The notes below the pieces were generated by a model, which ran no database searches, was not told the origin of the DNA, and was given only the letters and a program-made list of their open reading frames with translations. Shown piece by piece: positions 8,995 through 19,030 of a DNA stretch of 64,000 nt. Position 1 is the first letter of the stretch; every line of letters begins with the position of its first letter. Origin of the DNA: Nemorincola sp044225795 (GTDB lineage: Bacteria; Bacteroidota; Bacteroidia; Chitinophagales; Chitinophagaceae). The position numbers and the translations under genes were made by a program. Where the stretch lies: positions 1 through 64,000 of the forward strand of contig JBGAIF010000008.1 of assembly GCA_044225795.1 (NCBI GenBank), in the 5' to 3' direction.

Positions 8995-9765
8995 ATGGAA
9001 CATTACAATATGAACCTCACCCTCAAGGTGTGGAAGCAAAAGAACAACAAGGCGCAAGGTGGTTTTGAAACATACCAGGTGAAAGGTATCTCTTCGGAAA
9101 TGTCTTTCCTCGAAATGTTCGATGTATTGAATGAGCAGCTCGTTGCTGAAGGCAAGGAGCCGATAGCATTCGACCACGACTGCCGCGAGGGTATCTGCGG
9201 TATGTGCAGCATGCACATTGATGGCCGTGCACATGGCCCATGGCACGAGACAACAACCTGCCAGCTACACATGCGTCAATACAAAGATGGCGATACCATT
9301 ACGGTGGAGCCATGGCGCGCTGATGCTTTCCCGGTGATCAAAGACCTCGTTGTGGACCGTACCGCATTTGACCGCATCATTGCTGCCGGTGGTTATATCT
9401 CTGTGAATACCGGCAACGCACAGGATGCCAATTCGCTGCCGATCGATAAGGCTAAGGCCGATGAATCATTCGCCGCGGCTACCTGTATCGGTTGCGGAGC
9501 CTGTGTTGCGGCCTGCCCTAATGCCTCGGCCATGCTGTTTGTTTCCGCTAAAGTATCTCACCTCGCACTTTTACCACAAGGTGATCCGGAGCGTAAGACA
9601 CGCGCCCTGAACATGGTGAACCAGATGGATGCCGAAGGATTCGGAAGCTGTACCAATATCGGCGCTTGCGAAGCTGAATGCCCTAAGGGTATCTCTCTCG
9701 AGAATATTGCCCGCCTGAACAGAGAGTATCTTGGCGCAATGTTCACCGGTGGCAAACAAGGATAA
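8995..9765 (+). CDS. sdhB: Succinate dehydrogenase iron-sulfur subunit
   Basis: Electron-transfer subunit between the flavin and the quinone. In the 256-residue chain the [2Fe-2S] ligands are C63, C68, C71 and C89; a ferredoxin-type CIGCGACVAACP (C164, C167, C170, C174) and a CTNIGACEAECP segment (C219, C225, C229) supply the [4Fe-4S] and [3Fe-4S] clusters. The ATG at 8995 is used; an in-frame ATG at 9010 is also possible. It is the last gene of the sdh operon and is followed by a strong hairpin. Confidence 0.96.
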   Translation: MEHYNMNLTLKVWKQKNNKAQGGFETYQVKGISSEMSFLEMFDVLNEQLVAEGKEPIAFDHDCREGICGMCSMHIDGRAHGPWHETTTCQLHMRQYKDGDTITVEPWRADAFPVIKDLVVDRTAFDRIIAAGGYISVNTGNAQDANSLPIDKAKADESFAAATCIGCGACVAACPNASAMLFVSAKVSHLALLPQGDPERKTRALNMVNQMDAEGFGSCTNIGACEAECPKGISLENIARLNREYLGAMFTGGKQG

Positions 9766-9790
9766 TAATGGTTAACAATATTTTATTTGC

Positions 9791-9818
9791 AAAAGGCTGT
9801 CTGAAAAGATAGCCTTTT
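9791..9818 (+). terminator. sdh operon terminator
   Basis: A 12-bp stem (AAAAGGCTGTCT pairing with AGATAGCCTTTT, one G-U pair) closes a GAAA tetraloop 25 bases after sdhB; the 3' arm ends in T4 and a T-rich stretch follows. Confidence 0.8.
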
Positions 9819-9831
9819 GTTATTTTGTGCT

Positions 9832-11007
9832 ATGGTCCGGAAGACATTTTTGCTCGTCCTCTTGTTGTGCTCTTTTGTGTTGCCCGCATTTTGCCAGCAG
9901 GACAGCACGCCTCATTTGCGTATAAGCCTGCTTACCTGCGGGCCGGGTGACGAAGAAGTATATGAGGTATTCGGCCATACCGGTGTACGGGTTATAGACA
10001 GTGTACACCATACAGACCTGGTATATGGCTATGGCACCTTCTCTTATGGCCCCGACTTTGAGCTGCAATTCATGAAAGGTAAGCTGCTGTACTATATATC
10101 GGCCATGCCGTTCCAGTCTTTCATGGAAGAATATATAGAAGCAAAAAGAAGCGTGGAAGAGCAGGAACTGATAGTGGACTGGAAGGCAAAAGAGCAGATC
10201 GCCTACTTCCTGGAATGGAACATGGAACCCGAGAACAAGTATTACAAGTATGACTTTTTCTTTGACAATTGCGCTACACGCATACGCGACATATTTACCA
10301 GTGCACAAGTCTTTGGCAGAAAGCTTCATTACGGGCGGGTGATACCTGAAGATAAAAAGATATCGTACCGTGATATCATGAACCGCTACTTCTACCGCGA
10401 CCACTGGACACGGATGGGTGTGAACCTGCTGCTGGGCAGCAAGATAGACAAGGCGATGAGCAATGAGCAGATCATGTTCCTGCCGGACTATCTCAGAGAT
10501 GGCCTTGCCGGCGCAACCGTGGATGGCAAGAAGATAGCCGCGCCTCCTGCATTGATATTGCCGACAGCCGCCGGTAAAACGGCCGGTTTCAATGAGGCAC
10601 TGCTGGTGTCAGTGGTTGTTCTGTTATTGACCATCGCAGGGTTTGCCATAAATAGTCTGCGCCTGCTGGGCAAGATCATGTCTGTGACCCTGCTTATCGT
10701 CTCCGGCCTGCTGGGTATATTAGTGCTGGTCATGTGGTTCGGTACAGACCACCAGGGATGCAGTTATAACCTGAATATACTATGGCTGTTACCAACTAAC
10801 CTCGTCATTGCATTCTTTAAGCCAAAAGGGAAAACAAAGTACGCACTGATAGGAATGATGCTCATCTTGTTGTCCTTTGTGCTGCATATAGCCGGCATAC
10901 AGAAGCTTGTGCTGGAATTTGTACCGATACAATTGTCGCTGCTCTATGTGATGGGGATGATCTACAGGAAAGGAAACAACCAAAAAACTGCCAATGCCGG
11001 AAACTAA
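9832..11007 (+). CDS. DUF4105 (Lnb N-terminal periplasmic-like) membrane protein
   Basis: The 391-residue protein begins with a signal peptide (MVRKTFLLVLLLCSFVLPAF, cleavage near CQQD). A domain resembling DUF4105 follows, with segments such as LLTCGPGDEEVYEVFGHTG and YDFFFDNCATRIRD that contain the conserved Cys/His/Asn of this papain-like fold. The C-terminal third has about five hydrophobic helices. Its substrate is unknown; a periplasmic hydrolase-type activity is inferred from the fold. The start is the ATG at 9832; an earlier TTG at 9817 lies inside the sdh terminator and is unlikely. It overlaps the next gene by 14 bases. Confidence 0.8.
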   Translation: MVRKTFLLVLLLCSFVLPAFCQQDSTPHLRISLLTCGPGDEEVYEVFGHTGVRVIDSVHHTDLVYGYGTFSYGPDFELQFMKGKLLYYISAMPFQSFMEEYIEAKRSVEEQELIVDWKAKEQIAYFLEWNMEPENKYYKYDFFFDNCATRIRDIFTSAQVFGRKLHYGRVIPEDKKISYRDIMNRYFYRDHWTRMGVNLLLGSKIDKAMSNEQIMFLPDYLRDGLAGATVDGKKIAAPPALILPTAAGKTAGFNEALLVSVVVLLLTIAGFAINSLRLLGKIMSVTLLIVSGLLGILVLVMWFGTDHQGCSYNLNILWLLPTNLVIAFFKPKGKTKYALIGMMLILLSFVLHIAGIQKLVLEFVPIQLSLLYVMGMIYRKGNNQKTANAGN

Positions 11008-11788
11008 GAGCGGACTCTTTTACCGGGTGTACGGGAGCGGACCGGCCATTGTACTGATACATGGCTTTCCTGCCGACGGAAACTTATGGCGCAATATATG
11101 GGAACCATTATCCGTTTGCTATACCATACTTGTACCCGATCTGCCTGGAACAGGTGATTCTCCCTTGACCGGGCATACAGGACTTAGCGAGATGGCTGAT
11201 GCAGTGAATGAAATATTGGAACAGGAAAACCAGCCTGCTGCTGTGATAGCCGGGCATTCTATGGGCGGCTATATCGCGCTGGCCTTTGCCCGCAAATATC
11301 CCGGCAAAACAAAGGGCATATCCCTGGTGCACTCTACTCCGCTGGCCGATGATGATGAAAAGAAGGCTACCCGCGGAAAAGCAATAGAACTTATCGCTAA
11401 AGGTGGTTTGAAGCCATTTATTGCCCAAATGGTTCCCAACCTGTTTTCTGTAACTACAAAATTACATAAACAACTGATTGTCAATGTACAAACTGAAGAA
11501 TCACAGAAAATTCTTGCAGCATCTTTGGTCAATTTTTACAGGGCAATGATGGAAAGGCCTGACAATACACCTGTACTTGAAAATGCTCTTTTTCCACTAC
11601 AGTGGATATGCGGCCAAGACGACAATATCATCCCTATTAAAAAAACAATGCAACTTTGTTTCATATCTGGCATTAACTTTGTATCGCTATATAAAGACTG
11701 CGGGCATATGAGCATGCTTGAGAACCCGCAACAACTTACTGATGACCTTAACGCCTTTGGCCGATATTGTTACAGCAGGCAGGAATAG
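10994..11788 (+). CDS. Alpha/beta hydrolase
   Basis: Cytosolic alpha/beta-hydrolase-fold enzyme of 264 residues. The oxyanion block HGFPADGNLW and the nucleophile elbow GHSMGGYIAL with its serine are clear; the catalytic aspartate is likely in ICGQDDNIIP and the histidine in CGHMSMLENP near the C-terminus. The substrate cannot be told from sequence. It overlaps the preceding DUF4105 gene by 14 bases and ends five bases before the PKD gene, so the three may be co-transcribed. Confidence 0.88.
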   Translation: MPETKSGLFYRVYGSGPAIVLIHGFPADGNLWRNIWEPLSVCYTILVPDLPGTGDSPLTGHTGLSEMADAVNEILEQENQPAAVIAGHSMGGYIALAFARKYPGKTKGISLVHSTPLADDDEKKATRGKAIELIAKGGLKPFIAQMVPNLFSVTTKLHKQLIVNVQTEESQKILAASLVNFYRAMMERPDNTPVLENALFPLQWICGQDDNIIPIKKTMQLCFISGINFVSLYKDCGHMSMLENPQQLTDDLNAFGRYCYSRQE

Positions 11789-11793
11789 TGAAT

Positions 11794-13716
11794 ATGAACC
11801 GCATAACTATCATATTACTCACAATACTATCACTTATCGTAAACGAAACGAGAGCCTCGCATATAGTAGGTGGCGAAATTACCTACCGGTATCTCGGTGA
11901 TACTCTGGTCAACTCCTTTGTTGCTCATAAATACGAGATCACCCTAAGCATTTATGAAGATTGCCAGAACGGCCTGCTCGGAGCCATAGATGAGGACGAC
12001 CCTGCTTTCCTGGGCATCTACGATGGCGATCGCACCAAGATCTATATAGACACAACGATACCCACATCCAGCCAGATTCATGTGCCAGCAAACTTTTCAA
12101 ATGCCTGTGTATCAAATGTTCCACCCCTTTGTCTCTACAAAAGAACCTTTATCCGCAGCTACTATTTTATAGATAATGAGTCGGGGTACATAGTATCCTA
12201 TCAAAGATGCTGCCGGAATGCCGCCATCAACGACATCATTGACCCCGGCAAGAACGGATCTACTTATTACTGCATCATACCACCACATCCATATAAAAAT
12301 AATAGCGCCGTCTTCAAAAATTATCCTCCGCAGATCATCTGCATGAACATACCACTATATTATGATAATGGCGCCACGGATGCTGACGGAGACTCCCTGT
12401 CTTATGAATTTTGTTATGCACTGAGCGGGGGCGATCCCGACGACGCCAAGCCCTACCCGGCTGCACCGCCCTACGACAGCGTAGTATACCTCTCTCCATA
12501 TACCTACAAGAATCCGTTCAGCGGGTTCCCGCCGATCACCATTGACAGCAGAACCGGGTTGGTGACCGGCACCCCAAACAGGCTTGGCCGCTATCTTGTA
12601 ACCGTATGTTGCAATGAATGGAGAAATGGTATTCTCATCAATACCGTAAAAAGGGAATTCCAGTTTGTAGTGACTAGTTGCTCGAAGAATGTTGTCGCCG
12701 ATGTACCGATACACTCTACAGACCCTAATACATACATTGTAAGCTGCACCGACCTGAAAGTAGCTTTCGAGAACAACAGCACGGGCGGATTTGCTTATCA
12801 TTGGGACTTTGGGGTAAAGAATAGTACAAGCGATACTTCGAACGAATCGGTACCATCTTTTACCTATCCCGACACCGGTACTTATGTTGTGAAACTGGTA
12901 GTGAACCCTCGCAGCACCTGCCCTGACAGTATAACACGTTTTGTAAAGGTTTATCCAAAATTTCATTCTGCTTTTACAGATAGCGGCAATCACTGTATCA
13001 GAGAACCATTACAGTTCATAGACCAATCGAGCGCAAGTATCAAGCCAGTAACAGACTGGCTGTGGTATTTCGGAGACGGTGATAGCTCTCTCGAACAAAA
13101 TCCTGCCCATACCTATGGGCTCGGAGGCACCTATACAGCCGTACTTATCTCCCGGAACATAAAGAATTGTGTGGACACCTCTTTCAAGAAGGTCGTAATA
13201 CAGAATTTTTCCCCCATTGCCGGCAAAGACACTATAATAGTGAAAGGGGAAAGTATTCACTTCAATGCCAGGGGCGGCACACAATATACCTGGACTCCTT
13301 CTACCAACCTAAGCGACACATCTATATATAACCCCGTAGGCTATTATCCCGATACCGGATTTTTTGCCTATGCAGTCAATGTATTGAGCAACTATGGCTG
13401 CGCGGGAACGGATACGATAAGGGTGACTGTCATTAACCAGGCAGACTTCTTTGTTCCATCAGCATTCACGCCCAACGGAGACGGAAGAAACGATATTTTC
13501 AGGCCTGTGGCAGTAGGATATAGTGGCATGAATTACTTCCGTGTCTTTAACCGATGGGGACAGGAGGTATATTATGGCACTACTCTGGAAACAGGATGGA
13601 ACGGTTTTTATAAGGGTGTACCTGCTGAAATGGGAACCTATTATTGGGAGATGAGCTTCAAAGACCGCCGCGGTAAAGATGCCTTCCTGAAGGGTGATGT
13701 AACCTTGATACGATGA
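11794..13716 (+). CDS. PKD-domain protein with gliding-motility type (T9SS type B) C-terminal domain
   Basis: Secreted, cell-surface protein of 640 residues. After the signal peptide (ends near NETRASHIVGG), the chain has a large N-terminal region rich in cysteine and aromatic residues, then at least two PKD domains (YHWDFGVKNS.. and WLWYFGDGDSS..HTYGLGGTYT) and a C-terminal domain beginning FFVPSAFTPNGDGRNDIF. That last block is the hallmark of the gliding-motility-associated, type B sorting signal of the type IX secretion system. The role is probably adhesive or structural; no enzyme motif is visible. The ATG at 11794 is preferred to an upstream TTG because it gives a normal signal peptide. 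Confidence 0.88.
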   Translation: MNRITIILLTILSLIVNETRASHIVGGEITYRYLGDTLVNSFVAHKYEITLSIYEDCQNGLLGAIDEDDPAFLGIYDGDRTKIYIDTTIPTSSQIHVPANFSNACVSNVPPLCLYKRTFIRSYYFIDNESGYIVSYQRCCRNAAINDIIDPGKNGSTYYCIIPPHPYKNNSAVFKNYPPQIICMNIPLYYDNGATDADGDSLSYEFCYALSGGDPDDAKPYPAAPPYDSVVYLSPYTYKNPFSGFPPITIDSRTGLVTGTPNRLGRYLVTVCCNEWRNGILINTVKREFQFVVTSCSKNVVADVPIHSTDPNTYIVSCTDLKVAFENNSTGGFAYHWDFGVKNSTSDTSNESVPSFTYPDTGTYVVKLVVNPRSTCPDSITRFVKVYPKFHSAFTDSGNHCIREPLQFIDQSSASIKPVTDWLWYFGDGDSSLEQNPAHTYGLGGTYTAVLISRNIKNCVDTSFKKVVIQNFSPIAGKDTIIVKGESIHFNARGGTQYTWTPSTNLSDTSIYNPVGYYPDTGFFAYAVNVLSNYGCAGTDTIRVTVINQADFFVPSAFTPNGDGRNDIFRPVAVGYSGMNYFRVFNRWGQEVYYGTTLETGWNGFYKGVPAEMGTYYWEMSFKDRRGKDAFLKGDVTLIR

Positions 13717-13721
13717 CCGCG

Positions 13722-14267
13722 TTAAGGCGTTGTATAGATCCTGCGGTCATATTGCCCCCACCAGGTGCTGCCATACCCGCTGCCCGATGAACGGAATACA
13801 ATACTGTTATGCACATAATCGTACTGCACCTGCAAATGGTCTGTCCATGCTCCGCTGGTATGAGTCCCTTCAAAATACCTGATATGCGCTACTGTATCTG
13901 AATAGCGGTAGAACAGGGTTTCCACGTACGTTGATGACCTGGACCTGCTGATCGTAGTGTCATCCATTTCTTTGAGCTCGAAGGTATCATTAAAATACAC
14001 TACCGTATCTCTGCCCATATACGGAACATGCAGATTAGCAGAATCGATACATGACCAGTATCGCACGCCACCTATGCCTTTAGTGTAATTGACAGAAACG
14101 GTTGGCGTAGGTGTGGTAGTTGGTGTTACCACGGGAGTTATTGAGTAGGTGCGCACAGACGAAGGTGCCGGTGCTTTATGCGCCGTTTTTGTACACGACA
14201 CCTGCACAGCTAACAATAGCAGAAAGAAGCACATTGCCCTCAATTCGTATGCGCAACTCTTATACAT
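13722..14267 (-). CDS. Hypothetical lipoprotein
   Basis: I recognise no family. The 181-residue product has a hydrophobic leader and a lipobox-like LAVQVSC, so C25 is the probable lipid-attached residue. A Thr/Pro-rich linker (about 30-60) follows and then a beta-rich domain with many Tyr, Ser and Asp residues. The gene converges on the PKD gene with five bases between the stops. A methionine at residue 12 is an alternative start. Confidence 0.65.
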   Translation of the reverse strand: MYKSCAYELRAMCFFLLLLAVQVSCTKTAHKAPAPSSVRTYSITPVVTPTTTPTPTVSVNYTKGIGGVRYWSCIDSANLHVPYMGRDTVVYFNDTFELKEMDDTTISRSRSSTYVETLFYRYSDTVAHIRYFEGTHTSGAWTDHLQVQYDYVHNSIVFRSSGSGYGSTWWGQYDRRIYTTP

Positions 14268-14380
14268 CAGAAATCTAAATTAATAAAAACAATCTTCATT
14301 TTAGCTTGATTATAAATAAATATCCGGTTTCAGTCAGTAAAAAGATCGAAAAATGGTGCAGGATTATGATATGGGCAATA

Positions 14381-14410
14381 AAAAAGCTGCAACTTTTGTT
14401 GCAGCTTTTT
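14381..14410 (-). terminator. Terminator downstream of tRNA-Asn
   Basis: A 12-bp perfect stem (AAAAAGCTGCAA and its complement) with a six-base loop directly abuts the 3' end of the tRNA. Read on the minus strand it ends in a T-run. Confidence 0.8.
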
Positions 14411-14411
14411 G

Positions 14412-14485
14412 CTCCCCCTCCCCGACTTGAACGGGGGACCCCATGATTAACAGTCATGTGCTCTAACCAACTGAGCTAAGGAGGA
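14412..14485 (-). tRNA. tRNA-Asn (anticodon GTT)
   Basis: On the minus strand a full cloverleaf can be drawn: acceptor TCCTCCT with AGGGGGA (one G-U), D arm GCTCAGTTGGTTAGAGC, anticodon arm CATGACTGTTAATCATG with GTT in the loop, and T arm CCCCGTTCAAGTCGGGG. The discriminator base is G and CCA is not encoded. It stands alone and is followed at once by a hairpin terminator. Confidence 0.95.
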
Positions 14486-14568
14486 TTCCCTTTGTTTGGG
14501 GATGCAAAAATAATCAGTTTCTGATTATCTCAAAATTTTTCTTTTACATTTAGTCTTTTGCAATAACT

Positions 14569-17500
14569 CTACTCTGCACGGGCGAATTTCGTGGTCTTGA
14601 GCAGTAGGTCTTTCTCATCATACACCTGCAGCAGATACAAGCCCGCTGCGAGGTCGGCAACATCAATTTCGTTAGTGCTTTTGCCAACCTTTAATAGTTT
14701 ACCATCCACGCTCAGCACACGCACATTTACTTTGACAGGTGCATCAATATGTAATATTGAGGTTGCGGGATTAGGATAAACATGTATCTCCTCATTTGTT
14801 ATCAACCCGGCCACGGCCGTATTGAAGCCATACCTGTAAACCGCGGAAGTATCAATGCACAGGTTATCATCCAGCACCACCACTGTATAATTACCGGGCT
14901 TGGTTGCAATAATGGAAGCGGTGGTAGCTCCGGGAATGAATGATCCGTTGAGATACCACTCATACGTCTTGAACACACCGGTCAGCAATGTATTGGGCGC
15001 ACTGAATGAAATGACAGGAACGGCCTTCGCCAGTACTGTGGTACCGGGAAATACCTGTGTGCATACAGCATCGCTGATACGAACAGAATAGCTGCCGGCA
15101 CTATGTGCTACATAGCTAACCGATGTAGCTCCGGGAACGTTCACACCATTCACCAGCCACTGGTAGCTCACGGACGAAGATGCAACCACATATACAGTAA
15201 CAGATCCGCTGCATAAGGCAGCCAAACCAGCGGGAAGTACTACTACAGAAGGAAACACATCGCTAATCGTGATCGTTTTCGTAGCAAAACTTGAACAACC
15301 ACCTGTTGAAGTGACAGCATAGGTAAACGTCACCGACCCAAGTGTTTTACCGGTAACCAACCCGCCTGAAGTAATCCGGGCTATCATTGTGTCAGAACTG
15401 CTCCAAACCCCTCCGCTAACCGAATTGCTCAACTGCAGCGTTGTTCCTGCACATAAGTTGACAGATGAAGCGGAAATGACACCAACAATAGGAGCGGCTG
15501 ACACAGTCACTGTTTTTACGGCAACAGAAGCACCGCAAACGTTGGAAACAGTGTAAGAAACAATGGACGTTCCGGCAACAAGCCCTGTAACGATTCCCCC
15601 GGTAACGAATACATTAGTGTTGCTTGCACCCCAGGTACCACCGGTTACAGCATTACTGAGCACCACAGAAGATCCGATGCATACTGAACCAGACCCCGTG
15701 ATCGTTCCCGCACCCGGTATCGCATTTATCGTCACCGTCTTTGATGTTGATGCACTACCACATGCTGTGGTCACAGTATAGTAAACAGTATCAATTCCCG
15801 CAGACATTCCCGTGAGGGTTCCCCCGGATGTAATATTTGCTTTTGAATTGCTCACCGTCCATACTCCGCCGGGAACTGTTCCCGACAGAAGGATAGATGT
15901 GCTAACACATACAGAAGAAGCTCCAGTGATCGTTCCCGGTGAAGGAGACGAAACAACAGTCACTGTCCTGGTCGCCGACAAGCTGCCACAGGAATTGGTG
16001 ACCGTATATGATACCGTATCAACTCCGGCCACCAGGCCTATCACCAACCCTCCGCTTGTCACAAAAGCAGATGTGTTGCTCACGCCCCAGGCGCCACCTG
16101 ATACAGATTCGGTATATAAAGTTGATGAACCTACACACACGGTTCCGGAACCCGAAATAACACCGGGATTAGGCAATGGATTGACTGTGATGACATAGCG
16201 GGAAGCGGCTGTACCACATGCGTTAGTAATCGTATAGCTGATCGTATCAACGCCTGCTACCAGTGGCAAAACAACGCCGCCTGAGGTGACAGAAGCTGTA
16301 GTATTACTGCTGCTCCAAACGCCGCCACCAACAGAATTGCTGAGTGTGATGAACGAACCTATACATACGGCAGCAGGTCCGGTGATAGGCCCGGGAGCGG
16401 GTGTCGCCACCACAGTAACCACCTTGGTGGCCGATGCTGATCCGCATGCCGCAGTTATGGTATAGGCGATCGTATCTGATCCGGGATTGATACCAATCAG
16501 CAAGCCTCCGGAAGTGACCACGGCATTACTGTTCGTTGCGCCCCATACACCACCGGGTGTTGCATCAGACAAAGGGATCGAAGAGCCTACACATACAGAA
16601 GATGCCCCGGTAACCGGGGAAACAGTAACTGCCGCCCCAACCGTCATTACCTGAACTGCAGTGGAAGTGCCACAGACGTTGGAAATAGTATAAGACACAG
16701 TAACTGATCCGGGTACTAACCCTGAAACAATTCCGGTAGATGTAACAGAAGCATTGGTGTTGCTGGTGCTCCATACACCTCCCGGGGCGGCATCCGACAA
16801 TGCCACAGGCGTTCCGATACAAACCGTCACAGGACCCATGACAGGTGATGCAAACGGCGTGATGTTTACCGTAACTGCGTGTGAAGCAACTGCTGTGCCA
16901 CAACTGCCGCTAACGGTATAGAGAACGGTATCCACGCCCCCACTCACGCCAAACACTAATCCGCCTGCCACAAAAGCATGAGCGTTGGTCACGCTCCATG
17001 CCCCGCCGGGCACAGAATTGGATAGTGTAACAGAAGATCCGACACAAACCGCTGATGGCCCGGTAAGGACTCCTGCGGACAATGTACCCACTGTGACCGT
17101 CTTCAATGCTGATGCGGTACCACAAGAATTGGTGACCGTATAACTTATCGTTGCAGTGCCGTTGGCCAAAGGGGAAACTGTACCGAGGGTCACGGTTGCC
17201 ACGGAGGTATTACTACTACTCCATACGCCTCCGGGAGCAGCGTCGCTCAGCAATGCCGGGCTACCAACACACATATTCCCGGGACCGGTTATCGTTCCGG
17301 CCACAGGTACCGGTGCTACGGTAACTGTGCGCATAGCAAAATTAGCGCCAAGCGTATAGGTTATGTTGGCCGTTCCCGCCGCTGCTCCGAAAACCAGCCC
17401 TGTTGTCAGGCCTACTGTGGCAATAGTGGTATTACTGCTGCTCCAGGTTCCGCCGCCTGACGCATCACTTAGCGAGGTGGTGCCACCAACACATAATGTT

Positions 17501-18591
17501 GCTGTTCCTGTTATAGGAGGCAGCGTATTGATCTTACGAATGCGGTCGTTGAACTGGTCAGATATATAGACATTCCCTGTACCATCAATTGCAACTCCGG
17601 ATGGTTGATTAAGTGTTGCCAATACGGCCGCGCCACCGTCTCCGCTGAAAGATGCAGTACCTGTTCCGGCAATGGTGGATATGATACCGGCAGGAGTAAC
17701 TTTACGGATGCGGTTATTGGTGTATTCAGCTATATACAGATTGCCGCTCGCATCAAGGGCTAATCCACTCGGATCAAAAAGCTGCGCTGTTGTTGCAGCA
17801 GCACCATCACCCGAAAAACCGGGGGCACCTGTACCGGCATAGGTAGAGATAAAGCCAGATGTGTTCACCTTCCTTATACGTTGATTGTTCTCATCTGCGA
17901 TAAATACATTTCCGGCACCATCTACGGCAACGGCCGATGGAAAGAATAATTTTGCAAATGTGGCGAGCCCCAGGTCGCCTCCGAAACCGAAAGTTCCGTC
18001 ACCGGCTATGGTAGAGATGATGCCGGCAGGTGTTACCTTACGGATCCTGTTGTTGCCATAGTCGGCTATATATAAATTACCGGAAGCATCCACAGCCAAT
18101 CCTTTGGGGTGGTTGAGCTGGGCTGCGGTTGCCGCAACTCCGTCAAAATTGTAACCACCCGTACCATTTCCTGCATAGGTAGATATGACACCGAGCGGGG
18201 TAACTTTACGGATACGGTTGTTTGTATAATCCGCTATATACATATTACCACCGCCATCTATAGCTATACCGCTTGGATCATAGATCTGGGCACTTATGGC
18301 CGGGCCACCATCTCCGCTGAAACCGAAAGCACCTGTGCCAACTACCGTCGTCATGATGCCTGCTGTGCTTATTTTCCTGATACGCTGATCATTTCTGTCG
18401 GCAACATATATGTTGCCCGATGCATCGAGTGCCACGGCCCAGGGCCTGTCCAACCCCAATGAGGTTGCGGCTATGCCATCACCCGTATAACCCGTAATGC
18501 CACTTCCCGCTACTGTGGAAATGATCTGCCCCGACGCATGCACAGCTATTCCGCATACGAACAGCAATAAATTCAGATACCTCATTTTCAT
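14569..18591 (-). CDS. Giant secreted NHL-repeat / Ig-like-repeat protein with T9SS sorting domain
   Basis: A secreted protein of 1340 residues. A signal peptide (MKMRYLNLLLFVCGIAVHAS, then GQIIS) leads into about six NHL-type repeats of roughly 56 residues (to about 365), each with a DASGNIYIAD-like strand and an NNRIRKVTPAG-like turn, forming a beta-propeller. Ten Ig-like/BIG2-like modules of about 75-80 residues follow, each with a CVG[ST] strand and an LSN/LSD turn, then a further Ig-like region and a type A T9SS C-terminal domain (starts EEIHVYPNPATS). It is probably a surface adhesin or stalk. The start is the ATG at 18591; two codons upstream is only a TTG. A smaller relative with the same propeller type lies at 45779-47080. 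Confidence 0.88.
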   Translation of the reverse strand: MKMRYLNLLLFVCGIAVHASGQIISTVAGSGITGYTGDGIAATSLGLDRPWAVALDASGNIYVADRNDQRIRKISTAGIMTTVVGTGAFGFSGDGGPAISAQIYDPSGIAIDGGGNMYIADYTNNRIRKVTPLGVISTYAGNGTGGYNFDGVAATAAQLNHPKGLAVDASGNLYIADYGNNRIRKVTPAGIISTIAGDGTFGFGGDLGLATFAKLFFPSAVAVDGAGNVFIADENNQRIRKVNTSGFISTYAGTGAPGFSGDGAAATTAQLFDPSGLALDASGNLYIAEYTNNRIRKVTPAGIISTIAGTGTASFSGDGGAAVLATLNQPSGVAIDGTGNVYISDQFNDRIRKINTLPPITGTATLCVGGTTSLSDASGGGTWSSSNTTIATVGLTTGLVFGAAAGTANITYTLGANFAMRTVTVAPVPVAGTITGPGNMCVGSPALLSDAAPGGVWSSSNTSVATVTLGTVSPLANGTATISYTVTNSCGTASALKTVTVGTLSAGVLTGPSAVCVGSSVTLSNSVPGGAWSVTNAHAFVAGGLVFGVSGGVDTVLYTVSGSCGTAVASHAVTVNITPFASPVMGPVTVCIGTPVALSDAAPGGVWSTSNTNASVTSTGIVSGLVPGSVTVSYTISNVCGTSTAVQVMTVGAAVTVSPVTGASSVCVGSSIPLSDATPGGVWGATNSNAVVTSGGLLIGINPGSDTIAYTITAACGSASATKVVTVVATPAPGPITGPAAVCIGSFITLSNSVGGGVWSSSNTTASVTSGGVVLPLVAGVDTISYTITNACGTAASRYVITVNPLPNPGVISGSGTVCVGSSTLYTESVSGGAWGVSNTSAFVTSGGLVIGLVAGVDTVSYTVTNSCGSLSATRTVTVVSSPSPGTITGASSVCVSTSILLSGTVPGGVWTVSNSKANITSGGTLTGMSAGIDTVYYTVTTACGSASTSKTVTINAIPGAGTITGSGSVCIGSSVVLSNAVTGGTWGASNTNVFVTGGIVTGLVAGTSIVSYTVSNVCGASVAVKTVTVSAAPIVGVISASSVNLCAGTTLQLSNSVSGGVWSSSDTMIARITSGGLVTGKTLGSVTFTYAVTSTGGCSSFATKTITISDVFPSVVVLPAGLAALCSGSVTVYVVASSSVSYQWLVNGVNVPGATSVSYVAHSAGSYSVRISDAVCTQVFPGTTVLAKAVPVISFSAPNTLLTGVFKTYEWYLNGSFIPGATTASIIATKPGNYTVVVLDDNLCIDTSAVYRYGFNTAVAGLITNEEIHVYPNPATSILHIDAPVKVNVRVLSVDGKLLKVGKSTNEIDVADLAAGLYLLQVYDEKDLLLKTTKFARAE
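15390..17525 (-). repeat. Ten tandem Ig-like coding modules (about 225-240 bp each)
   Basis: Within the giant gene, ten successive modules repeat the order cysteine strand (CVG, CIG or CAG), LSN/LSD, GG.W..SN, a SGG..GL or similar loop, and (V/I)SYT(V/I) strand, then CG before a TVTV strand. The nucleotide sequences have diverged but keep the period, so the array grew by duplication followed by drift. Confidence 0.8.
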
Positions 18592-19030
18592 AAACAACTA
18601 TTCAGAATTTATTTGCGGGAAGCCCGGTTATGCGGTACACGCATGCAACCATATAGTATGCCACGTAAAACAGTTTTTACAAAAGCATAACTCACGGAAA
18701 GTGCTTACCGTTCATTGCCCACAATCTGGATATAAACTTACTATAAGTTATAGACGAAAAAATATCAATAACACACCGATAACAGAATTTAATCTATTGA
18801 ACACATTGCCAACTTATTATCATTATTCCTATTACTATCATTGCCTTGATAATATAATGGTTACTATGATGCTGCTAAGGAAATTTTGTATATCTTAGCA
18901 CTTTCGCAGATGTTTATATCATGTGGAAAACAACTAACCAATTAGATTTTATTGACCCGTAAATAGTTCAAAGACTGTTCCCGGAAGTGAAGCCATAAGG
19001 TAACCTTCTTGAAACAAATTTTACAACTAT
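18592..19030. other. Intergenic region between divergent genes
   Basis: About 440 AT-rich bases between the start of the NHL/Ig gene (minus) and the TPR gene (plus). The only signal I can point to is TATCTTAG at 18891-18898, one mismatch from TAnnTTTG, which would leave a leader of about 125 bases before the plus-strand gene. I see no RNA gene or repeat. Confidence 0.4.

Noticed and set aside
14591..17569. Several plus-strand frames of 60-130 residues opposite the giant gene
   Set aside because: They mirror the Ig-like and NHL repeats in another frame (Val/Pro/Thr-rich) and have no promoter or family features.
18497..18898. Plus-strand frame of 133 residues at the start of the giant gene
   Set aside because: It overlaps the signal-peptide end of the minus-strand gene and continues through AT-rich spacer; composition is not protein-like.
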